This document shows, one piece after another, positions 8,569-18,700 of a stretch of 64,000 nucleotides of DNA. The DNA lies in contig NZ_LR134002.1 in assembly GCF_900635155.1 (NCBI RefSeq), positions 1,426,001 through 1,490,000 on the forward strand. Reading direction: 5' to 3'. A program made the translations under genes and the position numbers. The notes under the pieces were generated by a model. That model searched no databases. It had not been told where the DNA came from and saw only the letters and a list, made by a program, of their open reading frames with translations. The number at the start of each line of letters is the position of its first letter. Position 1 is the stretch's first letter. This DNA comes from Streptococcus sanguinis. GTDB lineage: Bacteria; Bacillota; Bacilli; Lactobacillales; Streptococcaceae.

Positions 8569-11500
8569 CTAGTCTTCAGACTTTTTCTTTCTCTTGTCTA
8601 AGCCAATCAGTCCTAAACCTGACACTCCTGCAAGTAAGCTTGCTGCTAGGTAGGAGGTTTCTTCTGTACCGGTCTTAGGAAGAGCTTTTGCACTCTCGCT
8701 CTTGGAAAGAGACGGCGGTGCAGGTGTAATCGTCCGCTCTGGCTGAACAGGAGCTTCTGTCACAGTCGGAATATAGACTGCTGAAATCGTTTGACCATTG
8801 CGATCCTTTCGAATCACTGTCACGCCGTCAGCTTGGCCGACAAAGCCCGTTTCCGGTACAAAGGTCACAGTGCCATCTGGCGCAATGGTATATGTACCTT
8901 GACCTGGAACAAGCTTTTCGGTGCTGCCATCCTCGAAAGTTGGTGGAACAGTTGGATCCACGTCTCCTTCAAAGATTGGTTTACCAGTCTGAGGCTGGCC
9001 TTTAAGACCTGTGCTGCTGGTATCTTCTGTATCAGTGCTTCCCAAAACAGTTGGGGTATAAGTAGCCGTCACGGCATTGCCATAAATATCTGAACGTTTC
9101 ACGACAACTCCGCGAGCAGTTCCGACAAAGTCAGCTTCCGGTACGAAGGTCACTGCTCCCAGCATATTGAACCGATAAGTTCCTTCTCCTGGGACAACCA
9201 TTTCGGTGCTGCCGTCCACAAAGGTCGGAGCTACTGCCTGGTCAATCGCCCCTTCAAAGGTTGGCGTGCCCGTTTGAGCTTGCCCCTTGCGGCCGCTAGA
9301 TACACTGTCCTGACTGGTTGATGGTGCAACCACGGTCGGAACATAGCGAGCCGTTACTGAAGTACCATTCTTATCAAGACGGACAAGGGTCACACCGCTT
9401 CCCTGACCAAGGAAATCAGTTTCTGGAGTGAAGGTGACTGTACCGTCTGGTGCGATAGTATAAGTTCCCTGACCTGGGATGGTCTTTTCCTTGCTTCCAT
9501 CTTCGAAGCTTGGTGCAATCGTCTCATCAATTGGCACCAATGGATTACCAGCTTCGAAGAGAGGTTTGCCGGTTTGAACATGACCCTTGATATTCGTAGA
9601 GGTCGCATCTTTACCAGTTGGAGTTACCTTAGTATACTCTGGACTGTATGTCGCTATCACTGGTGTACCGTTCTTATCTACTCGCTTCACAGTGATTGGA
9701 TCTGGTTTACCCACAAATTGCTTGTCTGGAGTGAAGGTCACTGCCCCATCTGGAGAGATAATGTAAGTTCCTTGGCCTGGAATGTTCTTCTCTTTACTTC
9801 CATCTGCGAAAGTTGGCTCAACAGTCTCATCAATCGGAACTAGTGGGTCACCACCCGCAAAAATTGGAGTGCCTGTTTGAGGGACACCTTGAGGTCCTGT
9901 GCTGGTTGCACCAGTTCCTGTAGGAGTTACCTTGGTGAACTCTGGACTATAGGTCGCTGTCACTGGTGTACCATTCTTATCTACTCGTTTCACAGTCACT
10001 AAATCTGGCTTGCCTACAAACTGCTTGTCTGGCGTGAAGGTCACTGCCCCATCTGGATCAATCGTGTAAGTTCCTTGGCCTGGAATCACTTTTTCCTTAT
10101 TACCATCTGCGAAGATAGGCTCTACTGTTTCATCGATTGGAACCAGTGGATCACCACCTTGGAAGCTTGGGCTACCGGTTTGCGGAACACCCTGAGGACC
10201 GGTGCTTGTCGCATTAGAACCTACCGGTGTCACCTTGGTAACGGTCGGTGTATAAGTAGCTGTCACTTCCGTACCGTTCTTATCAACACGTTTCACAGTG
10301 ATTGGATCGGGTTTTCCTACAAACTGCTTGTCTGGAGTGAAAGTCACTGCTCCATCTGGAGCAATGGTGTATGTTCCTTGACCTGGAATTACTTTTTCCT
10401 TGGTACCATCTTCGAATCTTGGCTCGACTGTGTCATCGATTTGAACCAGTGGATCACCACCTTGGAAGCTTGGAGTGCCAGTTTGTGGAACACCCTGAGG
10501 ACCTGTGCTGGTTGCATTGGTACCGGTTGGAATCACTTTAGTGAACTCTGGACTGTAGGTCGCTTTCACTGGAGTGCCGTTCTTATCAACACGTTTCACA
10601 GTGATTGGATCTGGCTTACCTACGAATTGCTTCTCTGGCGTGAAAGTCACCGCTCCATCTGGTGCAATCGTGTATGTTCCTTGACCTGGGATGGTCTTCT
10701 TACTGCCATCTGCGAAGCTTGGCTCAACCGTTTCATCAATTGGAACCAGTGGATCACCACCTTGGAAGCTTGGGGTACCGGTTTGAGGAACGCCCTGAGG
10801 ACCGGTGCTCGTCGCATTGGTACCTGTCGGAGTTACCTTGGTGAACTCTGGACTGTAGGTCGCAGTCACTGGTGTGCCGTTCTTGTCCACTCGCCTAACT
10901 GTGATTGGGTCCGGTTTACCTACAAATTGCTTGTCTGGTGTGAAGGTCACTACGCCATCTGGAGTGATGGTGTAAGTTCCCTGATCTGGAATGTTCTTTT
11001 CTTTACTTCCATCTGCGAAGGTAGGCTCTACTGTCTCATCGATTGGAACCAGTGGATCACCACCTTGGAAAGTTGGTGTGCCAGTTTGTGGAAGACCTTG
11101 AGGGCCTGTGCTGGTTGCGTTGATGCTAGTTGGGATTACTTGAGTCACTGTAGGTTGGTAAACTGCTTCTGCTGTAGATCCGTTCTTATCCCTTACACGA
11201 AGACGCGCAGGAGTTGGCGTTCCATGGAAATCAGGCGCAGGTTGGAAGCTAATATCTCCATTAGCTTGAACAGTGTAAGTTCCTTGTAGCTTGCCACTTG
11301 CATCATGCACAGGCAGACTATTAGCTTGTTGAATTTGCCCATTAACCACAAATTGAGGTCCCTCTGGCGCTAAAGGCACCGTCGCAGTCTGTCCATTAAT
11401 ACTTGCTTGACCTGGAGTAAAGTTTAGGTGGCTCGTTTGAAGTTTCCCTTGTAAACCAGTAGACTGTGTATCTTGACCTGTTGGGGTTGCTGCCTTAACT

Positions 11501-14466
11501 TCAGCTTGATAAGTAGCGGTTACTTCAGTCCCGTTCACATCAACACGTTTAACAGATTCAGCACTTGGACGGCCAATATAGCTAGGAACTGGTTGGAAGG
11601 TTACACGACCTGCGTTATCAATCATATAAGTTCCAACATTCGGAACAACCTTAGTTGTTTGACCATTATCAAAAGTTGGAGCAACTGCCTCATTAATTGG
11701 CACACGATTATCACCTGGCGTAAAGATCAAATTACCAGATTGTTCAGCACCTTGAATACCTTCAGAGTTTGCTCCTTGTGCTGTTGGAACAAGACGCGTT
11801 ACTGTTGGTTGATAGGTTGCACGGTGCTCTGTTCCATCGGTATCATGCAATTGTAGGTTAACAGGGTCAACCGTTCCCACAAATGACTTATTTGGAGTGA
11901 AAGTCACACGCCCAGTAGCTGGATCTAATTCAAAGATTCCCACTTCTTGGCCTTGCGATGTTGCCTTCGCGCTTGTTCCAACAATACGATTGCCATCAGC
12001 ATCCAAGAAAAAGACAGGATTCGTTACAGATGGTTGAGCAGGTGTCTTAGCAGGATCGCCATCATTAAAGACAATATCTTGCACTTGAGGTAAACCTTGT
12101 GCGTCCGTCGAACGATGTTCCGTGAAGTTCAAAACAGTCGGAATATAGCGGGCATCCATATTATTCAACTTATCGTTGATAAGAGGTTCTCCATTATTCT
12201 TCGCAATCCAATCTGTACTTGCACCATTAGTATCAACACGGCGGATATTAATTCCTTGAGTAGTACCGATAAAGCCAGTGCTAGGTTCAAATATCACATC
12301 CACATTTGCACCCTTGGCTGTTACTTTATATCGTCCCTCAGGAGTACTGTACCAACCGTCGCCATCTGCTGTTAATGTATTGCCAGCATTATCCAAAACA
12401 AGAGGTGCTACAGTTGTATCAATAGCTGCTTTCTTGCTTTCATCTTTTTGATCAATACCTTGAGGTGTAAACTGAAGAGCAGCTTTCTGACGCTGGCCGA
12501 TTATTCCCGTACTTTCCTTCTTTTCTCCCTTTGGTGGATAGGTCAAGATGACTTCTAAGTCTTCAACTTCCCCACTAAAGGCTGTTCCCGTAGGTTTTTC
12601 AATATCTCCCTTATTCAGGGCAATACGGACCCGCATTCCCAGCTTGCTAACTGCAGGATTGGTCATCGCTAGATTATTCTTAAAATTAACGGTATAGTCA
12701 CCAGCCGTTGTTACTTCAGTAAATTCGCTGGCCTCATTTTCATCAAAAAGGCCATTTTGATTGAAATCAATCCAAGCACGGACATAGGCCTTGCTATTGC
12801 CATTGGCAGAGGCTTGGAGACGAACTGAGTAGTCACCATTTTGAAGACGATTAACTCGAAAGAGGTTATTTGTCTTACCGGTCAAATCTGAAGGCAAGAG
12901 CTGATCAATCCCTTCGTCTGCGTGATCAGTATCGTCATCATGCCTCCAGTCATTACCAGAGGTAGTATCAATATCAGCTTCAACTCGTCCCAAGAATGGC
13001 TGAGGAGTTCTTGCACCTGTATTGGCATCATAACCAGAAATAGCATGAATAGCATTTCCATAAGAAGCCGGTGCATCTCCCTCATCAACTACCATAAAAC
13101 CAATCATAGCAGCTTGCTGACCAGAAGAAGCAATATAAATCCCAACTTCTGAAGCGCCACGTGTCATCACAATCGGAACTGTGTGATCTTTAGAAGTATT
13201 AGGACCAAAGACCTGAGAACCCAAGCCTCCTGTTTTTTGATCTGGATTAGTAAAAGCAGTCCAGTCAATGACAGGTACAGTCGCATCATCCCCTATGTAT
13301 TGACCATATCTATTAGGATTCATTGGAGAGTAGGTATCCGTAATTACAGCACCATCTGGCCGAACGCGTTTCCATTCTGCCAAGTGTTCCCAACCTTGGC
13401 CATTGGTCGTGAAGATAGCATACTCCCCTGGGTTGGCTTCTTCTCCATCTGCCATGATAACTGTTGCTTTTACAGGTTTTCCAAGGTAAGTCGCTTCTAC
13501 CTTGAATTTTATTCCGTAGCTAGCACCATTTTTAGGGACTTGTAATTGAGTCTTTCGACCATTGGTGTTAATCCCTTGGTCTCGGACGGCTGTCCATTGA
13601 TTCTGTTCCGAACCTATAATTTTTGGTCTAGCCGAATCTCCTTCGGCTTCTTGCTTTTTATAGTCTTCGTTTACATATCTGAACCAAGTGTTTTTCGCAT
13701 TCGGATCATAGCTGTTTTCATACGCAGTACCCTTGACGCGGTCACGATAAATCTCTGTTGAGTGGAAGGGTTTTAATTCCGTCACTGTCAGTTTGATACG
13801 ATAACCTGGAGAAATTTCTTTCTCATAGACAGTACCAACTTTAAAAGAATCATCTGTATCTAAGTTACTGATGGCGCTTCTATCACCAAGATCCAGCCAG
13901 TTGATCTGCTTCATCAACTCCGTTGGGTTCTTTTTTTCAGAGTCAGCCAAAGTAGGCTTCTCAATTGTGTTGTTAGGATCACCATCTCGCAGACCAGTAG
14001 GTGCAGCATCCCGTCTTACCCGACGAGAGCGACTAGGCTGAGCTGTCTCTGCGACTGCTGCTGGTTGAGCAGGAGCTGGTTGGCTGTTCTCCTCAGACTT
14101 AACTTCTGTGGGAACACCTGCTTGTGAAGAGGCAGTTTCTGCAGCCGGCTGCTCACTTGTTGACTTGCCATCTGAATCAGGCCTTGTAGTCGTTACAGCA
14201 GATGTATCTTCTGCCTGAGCTGAAATAGCGGCAGGATTACTTTCCTCAGCTGGTGAATTTAGCGGCTCTGCAGTATTTACTGAGGAAGCAGCCATACCTA
14301 TTTCAGAAACCTCGTTTTGAGTCCCAGAAGAAACAGTCTCATCAGCGCTAACCTGCGCAGCGGCTCCCAAAAGAAGCAAGGTCGATAAGAGCACAGAACA
14401 AACACCGACGTTTAGTTTTCGAATTGAAAACTTACGCAGGTGTGGATTAAACAAATCTTTTACCAT
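8569..14466 (-). CDS. CshA-like fibrillar LPKTG surface adhesin 2 (1965 aa)
   Basis: This is the shortest of the three paralogues, with the same plan: YSIRK-type signal peptide nearly identical to paralogue 1, Ala/Ser/Glu/Pro-rich spacer with RSRRVRRDA, and a non-repetitive region. That region has INWLDLGD, MTRGASEVGIYIASSGQQA and DFNQNGLFDENEA, and is closer to paralogue 3 than to paralogue 1. Diverged repeats follow, including an unusual longer unit before residue 1111 with two NGQ motifs. Then come five 101-aa units, all of class A, three terminal repeats and LPKTG at ~1929 with a KKKSED tail. The start (MVKDLFNP) has an AGGAGATT site at good spacing. The uniform class-A array suggests recent expansion from one unit type. 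Role is probably adhesion or fibril formation as for CshA; the ligand is unknown. Confidence 0.92.
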   Translation of the reverse strand: MVKDLFNPHLRKFSIRKLNVGVCSVLLSTLLLLGAAAQVSADETVSSGTQNEVSEIGMAASSVNTAEPLNSPAEESNPAAISAQAEDTSAVTTTRPDSDGKSTSEQPAAETASSQAGVPTEVKSEENSQPAPAQPAAVAETAQPSRSRRVRRDAAPTGLRDGDPNNTIEKPTLADSEKKNPTELMKQINWLDLGDRSAISNLDTDDSFKVGTVYEKEISPGYRIKLTVTELKPFHSTEIYRDRVKGTAYENSYDPNAKNTWFRYVNEDYKKQEAEGDSARPKIIGSEQNQWTAVRDQGINTNGRKTQLQVPKNGASYGIKFKVEATYLGKPVKATVIMADGEEANPGEYAIFTTNGQGWEHLAEWKRVRPDGAVITDTYSPMNPNRYGQYIGDDATVPVIDWTAFTNPDQKTGGLGSQVFGPNTSKDHTVPIVMTRGASEVGIYIASSGQQAAMIGFMVVDEGDAPASYGNAIHAISGYDANTGARTPQPFLGRVEADIDTTSGNDWRHDDDTDHADEGIDQLLPSDLTGKTNNLFRVNRLQNGDYSVRLQASANGNSKAYVRAWIDFNQNGLFDENEASEFTEVTTAGDYTVNFKNNLAMTNPAVSKLGMRVRIALNKGDIEKPTGTAFSGEVEDLEVILTYPPKGEKKESTGIIGQRQKAALQFTPQGIDQKDESKKAAIDTTVAPLVLDNAGNTLTADGDGWYSTPEGRYKVTAKGANVDVIFEPSTGFIGTTQGINIRRVDTNGASTDWIAKNNGEPLINDKLNNMDARYIPTVLNFTEHRSTDAQGLPQVQDIVFNDGDPAKTPAQPSVTNPVFFLDADGNRIVGTSAKATSQGQEVGIFELDPATGRVTFTPNKSFVGTVDPVNLQLHDTDGTEHRATYQPTVTRLVPTAQGANSEGIQGAEQSGNLIFTPGDNRVPINEAVAPTFDNGQTTKVVPNVGTYMIDNAGRVTFQPVPSYIGRPSAESVKRVDVNGTEVTATYQAEVKAATPTGQDTQSTGLQGKLQTSHLNFTPGQASINGQTATVPLAPEGPQFVVNGQIQQANSLPVHDASGKLQGTYTVQANGDISFQPAPDFHGTPTPARLRVRDKNGSTAEAVYQPTVTQVIPTSINATSTGPQGLPQTGTPTFQGGDPLVPIDETVEPTFADGSKEKNIPDQGTYTITPDGVVTFTPDKQFVGKPDPITVRRVDKNGTPVTATYSPEFTKVTPTGTNATSTGPQGVPQTGTPSFQGGDPLVPIDETVEPSFADGSKKTIPGQGTYTIAPDGAVTFTPEKQFVGKPDPITVKRVDKNGTPVKATYSPEFTKVIPTGTNATSTGPQGVPQTGTPSFQGGDPLVQIDDTVEPRFEDGTKEKVIPGQGTYTIAPDGAVTFTPDKQFVGKPDPITVKRVDKNGTEVTATYTPTVTKVTPVGSNATSTGPQGVPQTGSPSFQGGDPLVPIDETVEPIFADGNKEKVIPGQGTYTIDPDGAVTFTPDKQFVGKPDLVTVKRVDKNGTPVTATYSPEFTKVTPTGTGATSTGPQGVPQTGTPIFAGGDPLVPIDETVEPTFADGSKEKNIPGQGTYIISPDGAVTFTPDKQFVGKPDPITVKRVDKNGTPVIATYSPEYTKVTPTGKDATSTNIKGHVQTGKPLFEAGNPLVPIDETIAPSFEDGSKEKTIPGQGTYTIAPDGTVTFTPETDFLGQGSGVTLVRLDKNGTSVTARYVPTVVAPSTSQDSVSSGRKGQAQTGTPTFEGAIDQAVAPTFVDGSTEMVVPGEGTYRFNMLGAVTFVPEADFVGTARGVVVKRSDIYGNAVTATYTPTVLGSTDTEDTSSTGLKGQPQTGKPIFEGDVDPTVPPTFEDGSTEKLVPGQGTYTIAPDGTVTFVPETGFVGQADGVTVIRKDRNGQTISAVYIPTVTEAPVQPERTITPAPPSLSKSESAKALPKTGTEETSYLAASLLAGVSGLGLIGLDKRKKKSED
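9625..11136 (-). repeat. Five tandem ~303-bp class-A units of cshA-like gene 2
   Basis: The block is 1512 bp, which is 5 × 303 minus one codon. The missing codon is in the second unit, where DGSKKTIPGQG replaces DGSKEKTIPGQG. All five units carry (S)TGPQG(V/L)PQTG and (G)GDPLV(P/Q)ID landmarks. Confidence 0.93.
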
Positions 14467-14504
14467 AATAATCTCCTAAATAATCATTTAATTACAACTG
14501 CTTT

Positions 14505-14601
14505 ATTATACACTATTCTATTTTAGTTATCCATATATATAACTATAATTGTAAGAAACTAATATTATAATTAGACACTACATCGAAAACAGTCTATTTT
14601 T
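14505..14601 (-). promoter_or_regulatory. Promoter and conserved upstream element of cshA-like gene 2
   Basis: A −10 box TATAAT (14505–14510, minus strand) lies 14 bp from the dyad AGTTATCCATATATATAACT (14525–14544). A second block, TAGACAC…CAGTCTATTTTT, spans 14572–14601. Spacing and sequence match the regions upstream of paralogues 1 and 3. The IS30 element starts at the next base. Confidence 0.65.
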
Positions 14602-14631
14602 AAGATAAATTGTAAAATATAGTGCAACAAA
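14602..14631 (+). repeat. IS30 left inverted repeat
   Basis: AAGATAAATTG begins the 30-bp repeat and GTGCAACAAA ends it. It matches the reverse complement of 15631–15660 at 26 of 30 positions. Confidence 0.88.
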
Positions 14632-14634
14632 AAA

Positions 14635-14710
14635 CCCATAGGTTCTCAAATCGTGTAAACTGTAAGTAACCACACAAACAGACACGAGGAAATCCTATGG
14701 GCTACTTACA
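14635..14710 (+). promoter_or_regulatory. Fold-back leader over the IS30 transposase start
   Basis: CCCATAGG (14635–14642) pairs with CCTATGGG (14694–14701), which contains the ATG at 14697. Nested inside, TCGTGT (14651–14656) pairs with ACACGA (14682–14687), which touches the GAGGA ribosome site. An alternative pairing, TGTAAGTAACC (14661–14671) with 14700–14710 (10 of 11 positions), would compete with the outer stem. A transcript including the left arm would hide its start codon. Confidence 0.6.
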
Positions 14711-15629
14711 TATTACCATAATTGATCGTCTAAAGATAGAAGCATATCTTGAAGCAGGTTTTAATCTGTCCTATATTGCAACTAAGTTAGGTTTCCACCG
14801 TTCATCAATTAGCCGAGAAATCAAACGGTGTCCAAATAAATATTCTGCCGAAGAAGCACAAAGGCAATATGAGGAATTATCTAGACTTAAGGGAAGGAAA
14901 ACTGCATGTACTTCACAGATGAAGAAAGATATAGAACGTCATTTAAAAGCATCTTGGTCACCCGAGCAGATTCATGGGCGTTATCAGTACGAAAATAAGC
15001 CAATCATATCGTTTAAAACGATTTATAATTGGATATATAATGGGCAACTCGAAGTTAGTTTAGAGACGTTAAGACGAAAAGGTAAAACACGTGAACCTCG
15101 TGAGACTAGAGGGAAATTCATTATTGGTAAACCTATTTCCAAGCGACCTAAAGAAGTGAAGAACAGGCAAAATTTCGGTCATTGGGAATTAGATACCATG
15201 GTTTCTTCCAGAGGGAAAAGCAAAGGATGCTTGGCTACATTTGTAGAGCGCAAAACACGTTTTTATCTGGCATTTAAAATACCTGACCGATCAGCTAGAT
15301 CAATGTTTTCAGCCATAGAAACACTTCAGAAGATTTTTCCTAAGAACTTTTTAAAAACATTTACATCAGACAGAGGAAAAGAATTTGCTTGTTATCCTCA
15401 AGTGGAAGCTTTAGGAATAGACTTTTACTTTGCGGACGCTTATTCATCTTGGCAAAGAGGAAGTAATGAAAATTCAAATGGTTTGCTTAGAGAATATTTT
15501 CCTAAGAGAACTAATCTAACCGACATTACTGATGAATCGTTAGTAAATGCTTTACTTGCTATAAATCACCGTCCAAGAAAATGCTTAGGTTACAAAACAG
15601 CATTTGAGGCACTTATGGATGAATTTTAG
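14697..15629 (+). CDS. IS30-family transposase (310 aa)
   Basis: This DDE transposase moves the surrounding element. The N-terminus has a helix-turn-helix (about residues 10–42; LSYIATKLGFHRSSISREI) typical of IS30 proteins. The catalytic core shows D166 (GHWELDTMV), D225 (TFTSDRGKEF) and E258 (QRGSNENSNGLLREYF). The 33-residue D–E spacing is characteristic of the family. The C-terminal RPRKCLGYKTAFEAL motif is also typical. Length fits an intact IS30 transposase and no frameshift is seen, so the element may be active. A GAGGA ribosome site lies just before the ATG, inside the fold-back structure described for 14635–14710. Confidence 0.95.
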   Translation: MGYLHITIIDRLKIEAYLEAGFNLSYIATKLGFHRSSISREIKRCPNKYSAEEAQRQYEELSRLKGRKTACTSQMKKDIERHLKASWSPEQIHGRYQYENKPIISFKTIYNWIYNGQLEVSLETLRRKGKTREPRETRGKFIIGKPISKRPKEVKNRQNFGHWELDTMVSSRGKSKGCLATFVERKTRFYLAFKIPDRSARSMFSAIETLQKIFPKNFLKTFTSDRGKEFACYPQVEALGIDFYFADAYSSWQRGSNENSNGLLREYFPKRTNLTDITDESLVNALLAINHRPRKCLGYKTAFEALMDEF

Positions 15630-15630
15630 A

Positions 15631-15660
15631 TTTGTTGCACTTTTTATTGCAATTTATCTT
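15631..15660 (-). repeat. IS30 right inverted repeat
   Basis: Reverse complement of the left repeat with four mismatches. It begins one base after the transposase stop. Confidence 0.88.
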
Positions 15661-15661
15661 A

Positions 15662-15695
15662 ATAAAAAAGAAAAAAGATTCACTAACGAATCTTT
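15662..15695 (-). terminator. Terminator of cshA-like gene 3
   Basis: AAAGATTC (15674–15681) and GAATCTTT (15688–15695) form the stem; the minus strand continues with TTTTCTTTTTT. It is the same hairpin as behind gene 2 and lies just outside the IS30 right end. Confidence 0.85.
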
Positions 15696-15735
15696 CCTCT
15701 TTTAATTTGGTATCTGAAACCTAAGTTCTTAATTT

Positions 15736-18700
15736 TTAGTCTTCAGACTTTTTCTTTCTCTTGTCTAAGCCAATCAGTCCTAAACCTGATACTCCCGCAA
15801 GTAAGCTTGCAGCCAAGTATGAGGTTTCTTCTGTACCAGTCTTAGGAAGAGATTTTGCACTCTCGCTCTTAGAAAGAGACGGTGGTGCAGGCGTAATGGT
15901 CCGTTCTGGTACAACAGGCACTTCTGTCACAGTCGGAACGTAAACCGCTGAAATCGTCTGACCATTGCGATCCTTTCGAATCACTGTCACGCCATCAGCT
16001 TGACCGACAAAGCCCGTTTCCGGTACAAAGGTCACGGTTCCATCTGGGGTGATGGTATATGTACCTTGACCTGGAACAACCTTTTCTGTGCTACCGTCTT
16101 CGAATGTTGGTGGAACGGTTGGATCCACATCTCCTTCAAAGAGAGGCTTGCCTGTCTGCGGCTGACCTTTGAGACCCGTACTTCCACTATCTGTAGTATC
16201 AGTGCTTCCCAAGACAGTTGGCGTATAAGTAGCCGTCACAGCATTGCCATAAATATCGAGACGTTTCACGACGACTCCGCTAGCAGTTCCGACAAAGTCG
16301 GCTTCCGGTACAAAGGTTACTGCTCCTAGCATATTGAACCTATATGTTCCCTCACCTGGAACAACCTTTTCTGTACTGCCGTCCACAAAGGTCGGAGCTA
16401 CTGCCTGGTCAATCGCCCCTTCAAAGGTAGGCGTGCCTGTTTGAGCTTGACCCTTGCGACCGCTAGATACACTGTCCTTGCTAGTTGATGGTGCAACCAC
16501 AGTCGGAACATAGCGAGCTGTCACTGAGGTACCATTCTTATCATGACGGACAAGGGTCACTCCGCTTCCCTGACCAAGGAAATCAGCTTCTGGAGTGAAA
16601 GTGACTGTGCCATCTGGTGCGATAGTATAAGTTCCCTGACCTAGGATGGTCTTTTCCTTACTTCCATCTTCGAAGCTTGGTGCAATCGTCTCATCAATTG
16701 GAACCAGTGGATTACCTGCCTCAAATACAGGTTTGCCGGTTTGAACATGACCTTTGATATTCGTAGAGGAAGCATCTTTACCAGTTGGGACTACTGCTTT
16801 CACTATTGCTTGATATTTGACAATAACAGGAGTTCCGTTAGCGTCTAAACGAATTAATCCCAGTTCTGATGTTTCACCCTTGAATTGTTTTATTGGGGTG
16901 AAGGTCACCTTGTTGTCCGCATCCACTTCGAATTTACCAACATTTGGCACTTCTTTAATATTCTTTCCGTTACCAAAGAGTGGAGTCGAACCGGCTGGGA
17001 ATGGAACTAATTTATGTCCTGGCGTGAAAGTCACTTGACCTTTTTGAACCTGACCTTGCAGACCTTCTGTCTTAGTGCCAGTACCTGTCGGAGTTACCTT
17101 GGTGAACTCTGGACTATAGGTCGCTGTCACTGGTGTACCGTTCTTATCTACTCGTTTCACAGAGATTGGATCTGGCTTGCCTACGAATTGCTTCTCTGGC
17201 GTGAAGGTCACAATGCCATTCGGAGTGATAGTATAAGTTCCTTGACCTGGAATGGTCTTCTGCTTGCTTCCATCTGCAAAGGTTGGCTCAACAGTCTCAT
17301 CAATCGGAACTAGTGGGTCCGCACCTTTGAAAGTTGGAGTCCCTGTTTGCGGAAGGCCTTGTGGGCCAGTGCTCGTCACGGTGGTACCTGTTGGAGTTAC
17401 CTCTTTCACTACTGCTTGGTACTTAACTGTAACAGGGGTACCATTGGCATCGGTGCGAGTTAATTCGAGTTCTGGTGTTTCTCCCTTGAATTGCTTGTCT
17501 GGAGTGAAAGTAACCTTGCCGTCCGCATCCACTTCGAACTTACCAACATTTGGAACCTCCTTAACAGCTGCACCATTGTCAAACAGTGGAGTTGAACCTG
17601 CTGGGAATGGAACAGAGTCATGTCCTGGGATGAAGCTTGCTTTCCCTTCTTGGACTTGGCCTTGCAGACCTTCTGTCTTGGCTCCAGTACCAGTTGGAGT
17701 TACCTTGGTAAACTCTGGACTGTAGGTTGCCGTTACTGGCGTACCATTCTTATCTACTCGCTTAACAACAACTGGATCTGGTGTGCCTACAAACTGCTTC
17801 ACTGGCGTGAAGGTCACTGCGCCATCTGGAGTGATGGTGTACGTTCCTTGACCTGGAATGGTTTTTTTCTTGCTGCCATCGTCGAAGCTTGGCTCGACTG
17901 AGTCATCAATTGGAACCAGTGGATCACCACCTGTGAAGATTGGAGTACCCGTTTGAGACAGACCTTGAGGACCGGTGCTGGTTGCAATAGTGCCTGTTGG
18001 AGTCACTTTCTCAACAGTAGGCGTGTACTTAGCAATCACCGGAGTACCATTCTTATCTACACGCTTAACAACAACTGGGTCTGGTGTACCTACAAATTGC
18101 TTGTCAGGTGTGAAAGTGACAGATCCATCTGGTGCCACTTCAAAAGTACCGACATTTGGAACTTCCTTGCGTTTGCTTCCATCTTCGAAAGTCGCTGGAG
18201 TATCATCATCCAGTGGTACATTCGGGTCGCCACCGACAAAGTTTGGTTTACCAGTTTGTGGTTGGCCTTGTGGGCCAGTGCTGGTTGAGGTGGTGCCTGT
18301 TGGAGTTACCTCTTTCACTACCGCTTGGTACTTGACGGTTACTGGAGTGCCATTGGCATCCACACGAGTCAATTCAAGTTCTGGCGTTTCACCCTTGAAT
18401 TGTTTGTCTGGTGTGAAGGTTACCTTACCGTCTGCGTCCACTTCGAACTTACCAACATTCGGCACTTCTTTAACTGTTGAATTGTTATCGAACAGCGGAG
18501 TTGAACCGGCTGGGAATGGAACTGAATCATGACCAGGCGTAAAGGTCACTTTACCTTCTTGTACTTGACCTTGTAGACCTTCTGTCTTGGTGCCAGTACC
18601 AGTCGGAGTAACAGCAGTCACAGTCGCTTGGTAGTTAGCCTTAGCTACTGTACCATTTACATCTGTGCGGCTGAGTTCGATTTCCGGTGTCTTACCAACA

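Larger units (their letters stand above)
14602..15660 (+). mobile_element. IS30-family insertion sequence (about 1.06 kb)
   Basis: A complete element with 30-bp terminal inverted repeats matching at 26 of 30 positions and a single intact transposase gene. TTAA straddles both outer edges, so the exact ends and the target duplication (perhaps TAA) are ambiguous by 2–3 bp. It sits between the 3' end of cshA-like gene 3 and the promoter of gene 2, leaving both the gene 3 terminator and the gene 2 upstream block intact. Family membership rests on the DDE transposase and end structure. Confidence 0.9.

Noticed and set aside
10075..11289. A 404-codon open frame on the plus strand opposite adhesin 2
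   Set aside because: It is periodic every 101 codons, contains no recognisable domain and mirrors the repeat array. Stop-free antisense frames are a by-product of repeat composition.
14602..15660. A 2–3 bp target duplication for IS30
   Set aside because: TTAA straddles both ends, so TAA, TTA or none are all possible. It cannot be decided without the empty site.
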